Positions 11,176 to 21,245 of a stretch of 64,000 nt of DNA are shown here, piece after piece. Position numbers and translations under genes: made by a program. The notes under the pieces were generated by a model. That model searched no databases. It saw only the letters and a program-made list of their open reading frames with translations, and was not told the origin of the DNA. This DNA is from Propionivibrio limicola (GTDB lineage: Bacteria > Pseudomonadota > Gammaproteobacteria > Burkholderiales > Rhodocyclaceae). Every line of letters begins with the position of its first letter. Position 1 is the stretch's first letter. Location of the stretch: positions 62,001 through 126,000 of the forward strand of contig NZ_SSSR01000004.1 of assembly GCF_009469695.1 (NCBI RefSeq), in the 5' to 3' direction.

Positions 11176-12798
11176 ATGAAGAACGTCACAATCGCTCAAC
11201 GAATCCTGCTCTTGATCGCCACTTCGGTCATTTCACTGCTGCTGGTCGGAGGCGCCGGCCTCTATGTTGCGAATAAGCAGGCAGAAGGAATAAAGATCAT
11301 CGTCGAAGACAGTCTGACCAGCATTCAAACTCTGGGCGAAGCCCGACAAATGTTCATGGCGCTGCGGCTCAGTGTCTATGGCCACGTAATGAGCACCGAC
11401 CCGATGACCAAACTGGGCGTTGAAAGCATGGTCAATTTCAACCGGGAAGAAGTCGAAAAGTTTCTCAAGGAATACGAAAAACTGTTGAGCAATGACGAGG
11501 ACAAGAAATTGCTCGAAGCGGATGTCAGCAGCTTCAAGGCCTATATCGATCTTGTAAACAACGAGGTGCTCCCGAAGTCACGCCAGAATGACAGTAGCGC
11601 GGGCGATATGGTGATTACCGAGCTCTCGGCGCTCGGTTTCAAAACTCTTGAAAACCTGAACGCCCATATGGAGTTCAACAGAGGCAACGCCGAGAAATAC
11701 ACGCAAGAAGCCATGCAGACCTCTGCGCAAGGGAAAATAACCTCGTTGATCGTCATTGCCCTCGGCATCGCATTTGCCGCCGGCTTGGGGCTCTTTACAC
11801 TGCGCTCGATCAAATCGTCGTTGAGCCAGATTCAATCAAGCGTGAACCTGATTGAACGCGATCTCGACTTCACGGTACGCGCCCGAGTCGCCGCCAATGA
11901 TGAAATCGGACAAACCACCGTCTCGCTGAATCGGCTCCTCGACAAATTGCAGAACAACCTGAAATCGATTTCCCAGAGCGCACAATCGGTAGCGACGGCC
12001 GCTGGCCAAATGGCAAGCACGTCGAACCAAGTGGCTACCGCGTCCCACCAGCAAAGTGAAGCGGCTTCCGATATGGCGGCTACCGTCGAAGAAATGACGG
12101 TCAGCGTCAATCATGTCGCCGATCGGGCGCTGGAAGCCGATCGAATTTCCGATGAGTCAGGGCAACTGGCGATCTCGGGCGAAAAGGTGATCGGCCAGAC
12201 CGTCAACGACATTCAGGACATTGCTTCGACTGTCCATGAGGCTGCCCGTCTCATTCAGGGACTGGAAGAGCACAGCCAGCAGATTTCCAAGGTCGTCACC
12301 GTCATCAAGGAAGTCGCCGACCAGACCAACCTGCTCGCGCTCAACGCCGCCATCGAAGCCGCACGCGCCGGCGAACAGGGGCGTGGATTTGCCGTCGTGG
12401 CGGATGAGGTGCGCAAACTGGCTGAACGCACATCATCATCGACGCAGGAAATCTCAACCACGATCGATGCCATCCGGATCAGCGCCGGCGACGCTGTGGC
12501 GAGCATGCAAGGCGTCGTCAGCAAGGTTTCGCAGGGCGTCGACCGGGCGCAGGAAGCCAGCGAGTCGATCAAGCAAATCGGCGAAGGCAGCCGCCACGCG
12601 GTCGCCATGGTCGAAGAAATCGCGTCTGCGATCCGCGAACAGGGCGCGGCCACCAACAACATCGCAACGCAGGTCGAACGGATCGCCCAGATGTCGGAAG
12701 AAAGCAGCGCGGCGGCCACCAACAGCGCCAGTGTCGCCAATGATCTCGACCGTCTGGCAACGGACATGCAGCGTATCGTCAGCGCCTATCGTCTGTGA
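11176..12798 (+). CDS. Methyl-accepting chemotaxis protein
   Basis: A 540-residue chemoreceptor. It has an N-terminal membrane helix (about 10-30) and a periplasmic four-helix-bundle-type sensor of about 160 residues. A second membrane helix follows ([20 protein letters not shown]), then a HAMP domain and a long cytoplasmic coiled coil. The CheA/CheW-contacting hairpin tip is canonical ([20 protein letters not shown]). The ATG at 11176 follows an AAGAAGGA ribosome-binding site. In-frame codons from 11128 precede that site. It is divergent from the kinase-HDOD gene. The ligand cannot be told from sequence. Confidence 0.95.
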   Translation: MKNVTIAQRILLLIATSVISLLLVGGAGLYVANKQAEGIKIIVEDSLTSIQTLGEARQMFMALRLSVYGHVMSTDPMTKLGVESMVNFNREEVEKFLKEYEKLLSNDEDKKLLEADVSSFKAYIDLVNNEVLPKSRQNDSSAGDMVITELSALGFKTLENLNAHMEFNRGNAEKYTQEAMQTSAQGKITSLIVIALGIAFAAGLGLFTLRSIKSSLSQIQSSVNLIERDLDFTVRARVAANDEIGQTTVSLNRLLDKLQNNLKSISQSAQSVATAAGQMASTSNQVATASHQQSEAASDMAATVEEMTVSVNHVADRALEADRISDESGQLAISGEKVIGQTVNDIQDIASTVHEAARLIQGLEEHSQQISKVVTVIKEVADQTNLLALNAAIEAARAGEQGRGFAVVADEVRKLAERTSSSTQEISTTIDAIRISAGDAVASMQGVVSKVSQGVDRAQEASESIKQIGEGSRHAVAMVEEIASAIREQGAATNNIATQVERIAQMSEESSAAATNSASVANDLDRLATDMQRIVSAYRL

Positions 12799-12819
12799 TT
12801 TATTGGCGCATGTACCCTC

Positions 12820-12853
12820 GCCCGGTGGCAACCTCGTTCCCACCGGGCTTTTT
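12820..12853 (+). terminator. Rho-independent terminator after the chemoreceptor gene
   Basis: A nine-base perfect stem (GCCCGGTGG with CCACCGGGC) and an 11-base loop are followed by five T residues. It starts about 20 bases past the stop codon of the chemoreceptor. Confidence 0.88.
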
Positions 12854-12869
12854 ATCTCAAGCGATTCAT

Positions 12870-13334
12870 TCAGCCCCAGACCAGACGTGGCGCCGACCCG
12901 ACCTCGCCGTACACGCACGCCGCCTGGGAAAACTCGACCAGCAGTTTTTTCGCGTCTTCTGCACTGACCTGAAGCAGCAGGTAACCCGGTTCGTCCGGCC
13001 AGGAAGAATCGTCGGCGATGTTGCAGGCCGCGAAAGTTGGCCAATCGTGCCCGGCAACGTACCGATCAAGACGCTCCTGACGCATCGGATTTTCGTTGTC
13101 GCTCCGCTTACCGCCCGGATTGCAGGCGGTCACGATGCACCACGTAGCAGCGCCTTGCTGCCGTAAAAAGGCGTCGAAAGCCGGGTTCCGGCGGCCAATT
13201 CTCAGGTCGAAAACGCCACCGGATGTAGATACGCGATAGGTGGTTGCGCGAAAAGCCGCTTCAAGCGTTTTCGATGCCACGAGTTCAAACTGGAGCGTCG
13301 GCTTCGCCCGCCGCTTCGATTTCTTCCAGAGCAC
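12870..13334 (-). CDS. DUF3293 family protein
   Basis: A small cytoplasmic protein (up to 154 residues) that matches the DUF3293 pattern: an N-terminal AFRATTYRV stretch, then FLRQQGAATWCIVTACNPGG, ENPMRQERLDRYV and a C-terminal QAACVYGE. No biochemical function is known to me for the family. The start is uncertain. The first codon at 13334 overlaps the rmuC 3' end by 50 bases, whereas a GTG at 13280 would begin just after the rmuC stop and still include the conserved core. It is probably co-transcribed with rmuC. Confidence 0.7.
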   Translation of the reverse strand: MLWKKSKRRAKPTLQFELVASKTLEAAFRATTYRVSTSGGVFDLRIGRRNPAFDAFLRQQGAATWCIVTACNPGGKRSDNENPMRQERLDRYVAGHDWPTFAACNIADDSSWPDEPGYLLLQVSAEDAKKLLVEFSQAACVYGEVGSAPRLVWG

Positions 13335-14658
13335 CTAATCTCACCTGCGCTTCGTTGACCGGGAGCGCCTCGACGCCTTTGAGCTTGCGTTCGATCTGCC
13401 GCGTCCGAACGCCGGCCGACTCGATGCTCTTCGTGGCTTGTTCAAGCTTCTTGCGCGTCGATTCGAGCGCCTCGCCGAACTTGCCGAATTCGGTCTTCAC
13501 CGCGCCAAGAACAGCCCAGACTTCGGACGAGCGCTGCTCGATGGCGAGCGTGCGGAAACCCATTTGCAAGCTATTGAGCAGTGCCGCGAGCGTCGTCGGC
13601 CCAGCCAGATTGACTCGATAGTCGCGCTGCAGCGTTTCCGCCAGGCCGGGGCGACGCAACACCTCGGCATACAGACCTTCGGTCGGCAAATAGAGAATGG
13701 CGAAATCGGTCGTGTGCGGCGGTTCCACGTACTTGTCGCGAATTTTCTTCGCCTCGTCGCGCAAGCGCGTTTCCAGCGCTTTCGACGCCTGTTCGACGGC
13801 GGCCGACTCGGCACGCTCCTGCGCTTCCACCAACCGTTGATAATCTTCGACGGGGAACTTGGCGTCGATTGGCAACCAGACGGGTTTTCCGGCCCCCTTC
13901 CCTGCTTCCTTGCCCTGACCCGGCAGGCGAATGGCAAACTCGACGCGTTCGTTCCCCGTCGAGCGCGTCACGACGTTCTTCTCGTACTGCTCGGCCGTCA
14001 GCACCTGATCGAGCAAGGCTTCCAGCTGGACCTCGCCCCACGTCCCGCGCGTTTTGACGTTGGTCAGCACTTTTTTCAGGTCACCAACGCCCGCCGCCAG
14101 ATTCTGCATTTCGCCCAAGCCCTTGTGGACCTGTTCCAGGCGTTCGCTGACCAGCTTGAAGGAATCACCGAGGCGCTGTTCGAGCGTTGCATGCAACTTC
14201 TCGTCGACGGTTTTGCGCATTTCCTCAAGCTTGTTGGCGTTGTCGGCCTGAATCGCACCGAGGCGCGTCTCCACCGACTGGCGCAACTGTTCGAAGCGTT
14301 GCTCATTGCTCTGCGTCAGCCGCGCCAGTTGCTGGGCAAAAGCTTCCAATTGCTGCCCCTGCAAGGTGCCGAGTTGGCCGACGTGCGCCGCCAGCGCTTT
14401 GGCCAGGCGATCAAGTGACTGCGACTGCTCCTCGCGATCGCCGCGAGCCAACGCCGTCGCCTCCTGACGGCTACGCGCCATCTCTTCGCGCAGCTCGCGC
14501 TCGACCCGCGTCAAACCGTTTTCCAAGGCGCTGCCTAATGCGTTGAAATAAGGTTCGATGGAATCGTCAGTGCGGTTAGCACGTCGCCAGAGCGAAAAAA
14601 CAAAAAACAATACGAGAACACCTGCAAGCAGCAGCGCGATCAAGACAAATTCAGTCAT
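13285..14658 (-). CDS. rmuC: DNA recombination protein RmuC homologue
   Basis: A 457-residue RmuC-family protein. It has an N-terminal membrane anchor (residues 4-24, VLIALLLAGVLVLFFVFSLW) and a long coiled coil (about 35-200). The C-terminal nuclease-like RmuC core contains WGEVQLEALLDQVL, WLPIDAKFPVEDYQRL and FAILYLPTEGLYAEVLR. RmuC limits recombination between short inverted repeats in E. coli, and its family core is distantly related to restriction endonuclease folds. The start ATG at 14658 directly precedes the membrane helix. Confidence 0.92.
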   Translation of the reverse strand: MTEFVLIALLLAGVLVLFFVFSLWRRANRTDDSIEPYFNALGSALENGLTRVERELREEMARSRQEATALARGDREEQSQSLDRLAKALAAHVGQLGTLQGQQLEAFAQQLARLTQSNEQRFEQLRQSVETRLGAIQADNANKLEEMRKTVDEKLHATLEQRLGDSFKLVSERLEQVHKGLGEMQNLAAGVGDLKKVLTNVKTRGTWGEVQLEALLDQVLTAEQYEKNVVTRSTGNERVEFAIRLPGQGKEAGKGAGKPVWLPIDAKFPVEDYQRLVEAQERAESAAVEQASKALETRLRDEAKKIRDKYVEPPHTTDFAILYLPTEGLYAEVLRRPGLAETLQRDYRVNLAGPTTLAALLNSLQMGFRTLAIEQRSSEVWAVLGAVKTEFGKFGEALESTRKKLEQATKSIESAGVRTRQIERKLKGVEALPVNEAQVRLGALEEIEAAGEADAPV

Positions 14659-14728
14659 GCAAGTCCTTCATTCTTATTGAAAACAGGTCGGCAAAATGTT
14701 CGCCCTGACCGTTCCTGAGTGAAAACAT

Positions 14729-17700
14729 TCATTTCAAGGAAAAGTCGGCGCGACTTGCCTTGCCTTTCGATTCTTCGCCTACCGCGGCTTCGGGCGCTTC
14801 CAGACGACTCGGCCGCAGAAATACACGTTCGGCTGGCACTTCGTGGGCAAGAAACCAGTCACGAACAGCCTTGGCTCGGCGGTCACCCAGCCTGAGAAGA
14901 TCGTCTTCGTCGATCGTGGTGTTGGCCAGCATGAGTTTTTCCATTTCCTCCACCGGCAAGCGTTTGACCATTCCAATCATATTGCGCGGTTTCGGGAATT
15001 TTTCCGAACGATAGACGCGTTCCAGCAGGGATGGATATTCCTGTGGTGTCACGTCGATGCCGGACGTGCCCCCGGTCTCTATTCCCTTCTTCGTCATATC
15101 TTCGCGCTTCGCGGCCCGGACGAGCCGATCGATGCGTGCCCGTTTCAGCCCTTCACGGTCATTTTCGGGATCGATGCGGCCCTCGATTTCAAGCTTGAGG
15201 CTCGGTCTGTCGATCAGCGCCTTGGCCAGATTCTCCAGCCGCTTTTCCGCCTCTGGCGTAATCGCCGCACGCCCATAGGCGAACTCGATATTCGACAATT
15301 CCTCGCCACCGCCAAAAACCGAACCGAGTAGCGCAAATGGCGACGTCACGGCTTTGGCGATCAGATTGACGAAAACCCTGACGATCAGGCCACCGACACT
15401 GAATTCAGGATCGTTCAGTGAGCCGGAAATCGGCAGGTTGACGTCGATTTCTCCGTTGCGGTTCTTGAGCAGCGCCACCGCCAGTGTCACCGGCAACTTC
15501 GTGGCCTCCGGACTATCGACCGGTTCACCGAACGTCAGCTGATCAAGGAACACCCGGTTTTCGGCTTCCAGTTGATCATTCTCGATTTTGTATTTGACGA
15601 ACAGGGAGAGCTTGCCTTTCTCGATGGCGTACCCGGCGTACTTGCCGGAATACGTCGAGAATGAGGTCATTTCGATGCCCTTGACCTCGGCCTGCAGATC
15701 GAGATACGGCTTGGCCAGCAGCGGATTGATCTTGGCTGTGATGGTAAGTGGCGCGACGTTGTCGTAGGCGCCTCGCAGGTCGAGATTGGCGACTGTGCCC
15801 GGTTCCGAGGACAGGCCCGAAACGCGGCCACCAACCTTTCGCAGATTCGCCGTGTAGTTTGGCTTTACGAAGTTGTCGGTAAAGCGGACGCTGCCGCCCT
15901 GCAAAGTGATCTTGCCGATCTTGACCGGCGTTGCTGGTCCCTTGCTGGTCTCGAGCGGCACCGCCGCCTTGCCCTCTGCGGCTTGGTTGGCGACCGATCC
16001 CGGCCCACTCGGATCGGATACAGAGGATGGCGCTTTACCTGCTTCGCGAACCTTCTGCTCCGGCTGGCGGACAATCTGCATGAGATTGAGTTTACCCTCC
16101 GGGCTGACGATGACCCGTGCAAAGAAATCGGACAGCGCAACTTCACCGATCGAAACCGAATCCGGATTCATGCGGACATCGACATTGCCCAGGTGGAACG
16201 ATTTCCAACGCAGGAAATCCGCCGAGTTCAACTTGTCCACCGAATAGAAATCACCGATGGTCACATCGCCGTTAAAGGCGCTCTGGAAACTTGGAGCGGA
16301 TTCGCTTTTAGCTTGGCTCTGACGAAGCTGCACTCCCCCCTTTAGCGTAACCAGTCCTTGAGTGACGTCGATGTTGAGCTTCTCTGAAAAATACGGCTGC
16401 AACGGCAGCAGCTCGATGGTTTTTGCATCGACGTTCAGCCGCGCCTCCAACGGTGCCGGCTTTACCGTTCCATCGAATGCCAGAACGCCACGCTTGTTCA
16501 GATTGAACCTCGTCTTGACCTTTGCCGTTTGCGCCGGATCGGTTGACAGATCAAGCACTTCGAACGAGAGGCCGTTGATCGTCTGCAGGGCTGCCGGGGA
16601 CACCGCCTTATCCTCGAAACGCAGGCCGATCTTGTCGCCCACATAGCGCTTTACGGTAATTTTCCAAGGGGCGGAAGTATCTTTACGGGCCGCTTCGGCG
16701 ACCCGCAGCGCCGGCGGTTTTATCCAGTCGATCCGGCCATCGGCAAGACGTCGAATCAGGCCGCTGCCCCCATTCACGTTCACATCTCCGAGAACGATTT
16801 CATGCCGTGCCAGATCGAGCTGGCCGCCTTTCACGGTGAATTGGTCGATCTTCAGCCATTCACCGGCCGCCACCCGCCAGGACAGATCAAAGCCGGCCTT
16901 TTCCTTGTTTTCCTTATTCGGACTGGACAGTTTTTGCGCCCCGAACTCAATGGCATCGATGCTGGCCTTGAACGGTGCTCCGTGTGATTCGTCAAGCCAG
17001 CGCAACGCGCCGCCGCTGATCTTCGCGTGACCAATCGACCATTCGATCGCCTCCTTTCCATTGCCTGCCTTTTTCTCGGATGGAGGACTGTTCGCGCCAT
17101 TCTGTCGCGGCAACAGGGCAAGCCAGTTGATCGCCCCTCGCTTATCGACATGGGCGCTAACCTCTGGCGAATCAACCAGAATATTGTCAATAACGAATTT
17201 GCCCGCCACCAAATCTGCCGATTCGACGGCAAGATCAAGACGCTTCATTGAAACCAGGGGCGAACCGCCCTCGTCGTCGATTTCAATGTCTTTGAGCGCC
17301 GATGTTCCGGAAAGCAGGACCGATGGCTGATTGTCAGCCTCCAGGCGGAAGGTGATCTTCAGGCCGGTATCCAGCGTTCCCGAGACCACCTTGATTGGCA
17401 GTCGAAGCGGCGCATAGCCGAGGTACTTCGCCAGCTCCAGATCCGTCAAATCGAGGTCGATCTCGCTCTCAAGCGATTGGGCAAAAGGCTTGCTGCGCCC
17501 CTTGATCGCCAGCGGCGCCCCATTGAAATTCGCCGAGAAAGCCGGTTCAACAAAAATATCCGCCGCGTACGCCATGCTCGATACGAACGGGATACTCAGA
17601 TTGATGTCGCTGGCGACATGCTTTTCCCCAACGGTCTGATCGTCGAATTCGACACGCCCCCCCTGCAATTGAATGTTGTTGAGCGAAAAAGACGGCGTTG

Positions 17701-18142
17701 GATCGTCATTCTTTGGCCGAGCCATGAACTCGTCCAGAAGATCCGAAAAGTTGTAGCTCCCATCAGGATGACGTACCAGCTTCAGTGCGGGATTCACCAG
17801 GCGAATCTCGTTAATGACGGGACCTCCCCGCAGCAGGGAACTGGCCTCGACATTCAGGTAAAGGCTGTCGAAACCGGCAAAGGAACCCCCTCCGTCACGT
17901 TCGCCGATACTGACCCCGTCAACGGTCACCGACAAGGCATAAGGGTTGATGCGTATCTTTTCCACCGATACGTTGCGGTGCAAAACCTCGCCCAAGGTGT
18001 CGAGCAGCAACGACTTCACAATCGGCGGCAGGACAAAAAAGCCAAGAATCCCGACCGTAACAACCGCAATGAGGAAACGCACGCCATATTTGCGCGTTCG
18101 CGGAGACTGAATCAGCGTCGCCATTTTTTTCGAGTCGATCAT
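14729..18142 (-). CDS. Giant DUF748/AsmA-like envelope protein
   Basis: A protein of about 1137 residues. The start is taken as the ATG at 18142 (MIDSKKMATLIQ), just before a single N-terminal membrane helix (FLIAVVTVGILGFFVLPPIV). A longer in-frame extension to 18445 lacks family character. The body is a long beta-rich DUF748 repeat region, related to AsmA/TamB bridge-like proteins implicated in lipid transport to the outer membrane. Near the C-terminus there is an OmpA-like segment (ITPEAEKRLENLAKALIDRPSLKLEIEGRID is the region, about residues 955-985). Function in this organism is inferred from the family only. It is divergent from the receiver-GGDEF gene. Confidence 0.8.
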   Translation of the reverse strand: MIDSKKMATLIQSPRTRKYGVRFLIAVVTVGILGFFVLPPIVKSLLLDTLGEVLHRNVSVEKIRINPYALSVTVDGVSIGERDGGGSFAGFDSLYLNVEASSLLRGGPVINEIRLVNPALKLVRHPDGSYNFSDLLDEFMARPKNDDPTPSFSLNNIQLQGGRVEFDDQTVGEKHVASDINLSIPFVSSMAYAADIFVEPAFSANFNGAPLAIKGRSKPFAQSLESEIDLDLTDLELAKYLGYAPLRLPIKVVSGTLDTGLKITFRLEADNQPSVLLSGTSALKDIEIDDEGGSPLVSMKRLDLAVESADLVAGKFVIDNILVDSPEVSAHVDKRGAINWLALLPRQNGANSPPSEKKAGNGKEAIEWSIGHAKISGGALRWLDESHGAPFKASIDAIEFGAQKLSSPNKENKEKAGFDLSWRVAAGEWLKIDQFTVKGGQLDLARHEIVLGDVNVNGGSGLIRRLADGRIDWIKPPALRVAEAARKDTSAPWKITVKRYVGDKIGLRFEDKAVSPAALQTINGLSFEVLDLSTDPAQTAKVKTRFNLNKRGVLAFDGTVKPAPLEARLNVDAKTIELLPLQPYFSEKLNIDVTQGLVTLKGGVQLRQSQAKSESAPSFQSAFNGDVTIGDFYSVDKLNSADFLRWKSFHLGNVDVRMNPDSVSIGEVALSDFFARVIVSPEGKLNLMQIVRQPEQKVREAGKAPSSVSDPSGPGSVANQAAEGKAAVPLETSKGPATPVKIGKITLQGGSVRFTDNFVKPNYTANLRKVGGRVSGLSSEPGTVANLDLRGAYDNVAPLTITAKINPLLAKPYLDLQAEVKGIEMTSFSTYSGKYAGYAIEKGKLSLFVKYKIENDQLEAENRVFLDQLTFGEPVDSPEATKLPVTLAVALLKNRNGEIDVNLPISGSLNDPEFSVGGLIVRVFVNLIAKAVTSPFALLGSVFGGGEELSNIEFAYGRAAITPEAEKRLENLAKALIDRPSLKLEIEGRIDPENDREGLKRARIDRLVRAAKREDMTKKGIETGGTSGIDVTPQEYPSLLERVYRSEKFPKPRNMIGMVKRLPVEEMEKLMLANTTIDEDDLLRLGDRRAKAVRDWFLAHEVPAERVFLRPSRLEAPEAAVGEESKGKASRADFSLK

Positions 18143-18335
18143 AGTGGGCTGTCCGCAAGGCAAGTTGGATATCTGGATGGCAAATTTATCATGAACAGTC
18201 GCCCCTCTTGCCCAAAATGCAAACAAGCCGAGCGACAGCAGAGCCGCTTGATTCATGCATTCAACCCATAGTGAACGGCCCGGAATACCGTCTTTCGGGC
18301 TAAAATCCCGCCCAGCCCTTTCCCCATGCCCCTCC

Positions 18336-19289
18336 ATGAAAACCTTGGTTATTGAAGACAGCAGAACGACGCTCAAGATCCTCTGCAGCCATCTTGAACG
18401 AATGGGCATTACTCCGATTCCGGCAGAAACCGGACTCTCGGGCATCGATCTTTTCCAGAAAGAACGACCGGACCTCGTACTGCTCGATATCGTGATGCCA
18501 GACGTCGACGGTTTCGAGGTGGCCAGGAAAATTCGTCAGCTGGAATTACAAGGTCAATGGACGCCCATCATTTTTCTCAGTGCGCTGACAAAGGATCAGG
18601 ATATTGAGAGAGGCATCGCGGCAGGAGGCGACGACTATATCCTCAAGCCGGTGAGTGAAATCGTCCTTGGGGCAAAAATCCGGGCCATGTTGCGCATTAT
18701 CCAGATGCGCCAATCACTACTCGTCCTGACCCAAAAGCTGGATGCCGCGAATCAGGAACTGCGACGTCTTACCTCGCTTGACGGTTTGACCGGCATCGCC
18801 AACCGGCGGCATTTCGACAACATCCTCACGCGGGAATGGCAACGCGCCATGCGTCGTGGCGACGAAGTGGCAATCCTGATGTGCGATATCGACTTCTTCA
18901 AGTTGTTCAACGATACGTATGGCCATCAGAACGGCGACGCCTGCCTGATCAAGACGGCCCACGCACTGACAGCGTGCATTGAGCGCGGTGGCGACCTCGT
19001 GGCTCGTTATGGCGGCGAGGAATTCGTTGCCATCCTGCCTGGTACAACGTTGGAAGGTGCCGTCCATATCGCAGACCAGATGCGGTTAGCCGTTCAGAAT
19101 TTGTCCATTCCACACCCCTCATCCCCCTTCGGATTCGTAACCGCAAGCCTGGGAGTGGCTTCTGGGGTGGCCATGCCTGAAACATCGCCGAATGATTTGA
19201 TTCACGCGGCCGATCAGGCACTATACAAAGCAAAACACGGGGGAAGAAACCGCGTCTGCCAGACCGCGGCTCTTGCCCCCGAAAGCTAA
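18336..19289 (+). CDS. Response regulator with GGDEF output (diguanylate cyclase)
   Basis: A 317-residue protein. It has an N-terminal receiver domain (acidic pocket IEDS, phospho-acceptor Asp51 in LLDIVMPDVDG, conserved Lys in LKPVSE), a short coiled coil and a GGDEF domain. The GGDEF domain holds the active-site motif GGEEF, preceded five residues upstream by an RGGD inhibitory I-site. It should make cyclic di-GMP when phosphorylated. The ATG at 18336 gives MKTLVIEDSRTT; the upstream in-frame extension is not receiver-like. A lone receiver gene follows after 18 bases. No histidine kinase is encoded nearby. Confidence 0.92.
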   Translation: MKTLVIEDSRTTLKILCSHLERMGITPIPAETGLSGIDLFQKERPDLVLLDIVMPDVDGFEVARKIRQLELQGQWTPIIFLSALTKDQDIERGIAAGGDDYILKPVSEIVLGAKIRAMLRIIQMRQSLLVLTQKLDAANQELRRLTSLDGLTGIANRRHFDNILTREWQRAMRRGDEVAILMCDIDFFKLFNDTYGHQNGDACLIKTAHALTACIERGGDLVARYGGEEFVAILPGTTLEGAVHIADQMRLAVQNLSIPHPSSPFGFVTASLGVASGVAMPETSPNDLIHAADQALYKAKHGGRNRVCQTAALAPES

Positions 19290-19307
19290 GAGACAAACGG
19301 GAATCAA

Positions 19308-19700
19308 ATGGAACACGGCAGTGCCAAGGTGTTAATTGTCGATGACAATGATTTGATGCGCACATTGCTGCGCGGGATTCTTCGCAACGAGGATTGCTTC
19401 ATTGCAGGAGAAGCCAAAAACGGCCTGCAGGCGCTCGAATTTATAGAACGCAATCCGCCCGACATCGTTTTCATGGACGTGATGATGCCGCTGATGGACG
19501 GCCTGGAAGCATTGCAGAACATCAAAAAGAAATACCCGGACATCGTTGTCGTCATGATTACCGGCAATCCAAGCGTCGACAACGTGCATGAATCGATCGA
19601 CAACGGCGCCAACGGTTTCATAGTCAAACCTTTTAACTCCGCCAAAGTCATCGACACCCTGCACCGCGTGTGGCCAAAGAAACAGACCTGCATAGCCTGA
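19308..19700 (+). CDS. Single-domain response regulator (CheY-like)
   Basis: A 130-residue stand-alone receiver domain. The acidic pair is in IVDDND (residues 10-15), the phospho-acceptor is Asp57 in IVFMDVMMPLMDG, the switch Thr is in VVMITGNPS, and the conserved Lys is in GFIVKPFN. There is no output domain, so it probably acts by protein contact. It lies 18 bases after the receiver-GGDEF gene on the same strand, so the two likely work in one phosphorelay or share a kinase encoded elsewhere. Confidence 0.9.
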   Translation: MEHGSAKVLIVDDNDLMRTLLRGILRNEDCFIAGEAKNGLQALEFIERNPPDIVFMDVMMPLMDGLEALQNIKKKYPDIVVVMITGNPSVDNVHESIDNGANGFIVKPFNSAKVIDTLHRVWPKKQTCIA

Positions 19701-19715
19701 CCAAGAAACCGGGCG

Positions 19716-20477
19716 CTAGAAACTGTTTTTCCACTCACGCAAGGCCGCAAATACCGTACGCGGATCACTCGCGCCAGGAATCCGGTTCTGCACGGACGCA
19801 ATCACTTCCGGCATGGCACAACGCAAGAATGGGTTTGTCGCCTTTTCGAGAGCAAGCGTCGAGGGTACCGTCGGCAACGATTGCGCACGCGCGAGCGAAA
19901 CATCCGCCGCGCGCTTCCTTAATAGGAGATTCCCCGGTTCGACGGCCAATGCAAAGCGCAGGTTAGCTTCCGTATATTCGTGAGCGCAGTAGATACGTGT
20001 GTCATCCGGCAACGCCGCCAATTTGAGCAGCGAGTCGTACATCTGATTGGGCGTGCCTTCAAAAATCCGTCCGCAACCGGCACCAAACAATGTGTCGCCG
20101 CAAAACAGGCAGTTATCGGCGTAAAAAGCCAGATGCCCGGCCGTATGCCCCGGCACCGACAACACTTCAAATTCGACATCACCCAAACCAGGGAAAATAC
20201 GCTCGCCACCATATAAAGGATGCGTCATGGCTGTGATAGACTCCGCGCCCGACCCATACACCTCAGGCTGGCAATGCACCACCAGACCGGTAACGCCGCC
20301 CTGATGGTCCGAATGATGATGGGTGACGAAAATCGACCTTAATTTCAGTTCGCCCCGCATGAGAACATCCAGCACCGGACGTGATTCACCAGGGTCTACA
20401 ACAACCACCGAGCCGCCTTTGCGGATCAGCCAGATGTAGTTATCCTTGAAAGCAGGAATTCCGATTACTTCAAACAT
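19716..20477 (-). CDS. gloB: Hydroxyacylglutathione hydrolase (glyoxalase II)
   Basis: Glyoxalase II hydrolyses S-lactoylglutathione to lactate and glutathione, the last step of methylglyoxal detoxification. The 253-residue protein is a metallo-beta-lactamase-fold enzyme with the metal motif THHHSDHQGG near residue 52. It has the further ligand VPGHTAGHLAFY, the glyoxalase II signature GDTLFGAGCGRIFEGT and the substrate-side YCAHEYTEANLRFA. It is divergent from a methyltransferase gene, an order I recall as common in betaproteobacteria. Confidence 0.96.
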   Translation of the reverse strand: MFEVIGIPAFKDNYIWLIRKGGSVVVVDPGESRPVLDVLMRGELKLRSIFVTHHHSDHQGGVTGLVVHCQPEVYGSGAESITAMTHPLYGGERIFPGLGDVEFEVLSVPGHTAGHLAFYADNCLFCGDTLFGAGCGRIFEGTPNQMYDSLLKLAALPDDTRIYCAHEYTEANLRFALAVEPGNLLLRKRAADVSLARAQSLPTVPSTLALEKATNPFLRCAMPEVIASVQNRIPGASDPRTVFAALREWKNSF

Positions 20478-20504
20478 TGGTTGATTTTGGAAGAACGGCG
20501 GAAA

Positions 20505-21245
20505 ATGTCAATTCCCGAATTCGATGCATGGTTGCAAACTCCACTCGGACGCTACGTCATGGCTTGGGAGCGAACCAAGGTCAACGCGCTTGTTGTCGAC
20601 CTGTTCGGCTACAACGCTCTTCAAATCGGGCTGCCGCAATATAACCTGCTCGCACAGAATCGCATTCCGCTGCGCAAAGTCATTGGCGAATCGGGTGATG
20701 TCGATGTCTTTTGCGATCCGCGTGAACTACCTTTCGCCGCAAACAGCATTGACCTCATCGTGATGCCCCATGCGTTCGAATTCAGCACCAACCCGCACCA
20801 GATCTTGCGGGAAGTCGAGCGCGTGTTAATTCCCGAGGGGCAACTCGTTATTACCGGATTCAACCCGATCTCACTCTGGGGAGTGCGTCAGTATCTGGGA
20901 AAAATCACCGCCACGGGCAATGATTTCCCTCTCAACGGACACTATATTTCCGTGCTACGACTGAAGGACTGGTTGCAATTGCTCGGGTTCGACGTCGACC
21001 GGGGTAATTTCGGCTGTTACGCGCCGCCGTGCAACGATCAGCGCTGGCTTAAACGATGCCGCTTCATGGAAGCCGCCGGAGATCGTTGGTGGAGCTTTGC
21101 CGGCGGCGTCTATTTGCTGCGCGCCGTAAAACGTGTGCGGGGAATGCGCCTCATCATGCCTGAGTGGGGACCGAAACAGGCGGCGGTCAATGGATTAACC
21201 GCGATTACACACAAGGAATTTGATCAACGTGGTCAGCGAAACTAG
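20505..21245 (+). CDS. Class I SAM-dependent methyltransferase
   Basis: A methyltransferase-11-type protein of 246 residues, using the ATG at 20505 ([18 protein letters not shown]). A TTG at 20481 would add eight residues. Recognisable elements are [23 protein letters not shown] (acidic loop and post-motif region) and [22 protein letters not shown] (motif III-like). The glycine-rich SAM loop (motif I) is degenerate, being replaced by [12 protein letters not shown]. The substrate is unknown. It sits between gloB and rnhA, and its 3' end overlaps the rnhA start. Confidence 0.85.
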   Translation: MSIPEFDAWLQTPLGRYVMAWERTKVNALVVDLFGYNALQIGLPQYNLLAQNRIPLRKVIGESGDVDVFCDPRELPFAANSIDLIVMPHAFEFSTNPHQILREVERVLIPEGQLVITGFNPISLWGVRQYLGKITATGNDFPLNGHYISVLRLKDWLQLLGFDVDRGNFGCYAPPCNDQRWLKRCRFMEAAGDRWWSFAGGVYLLRAVKRVRGMRLIMPEWGPKQAAVNGLTAITHKEFDQRGQRN

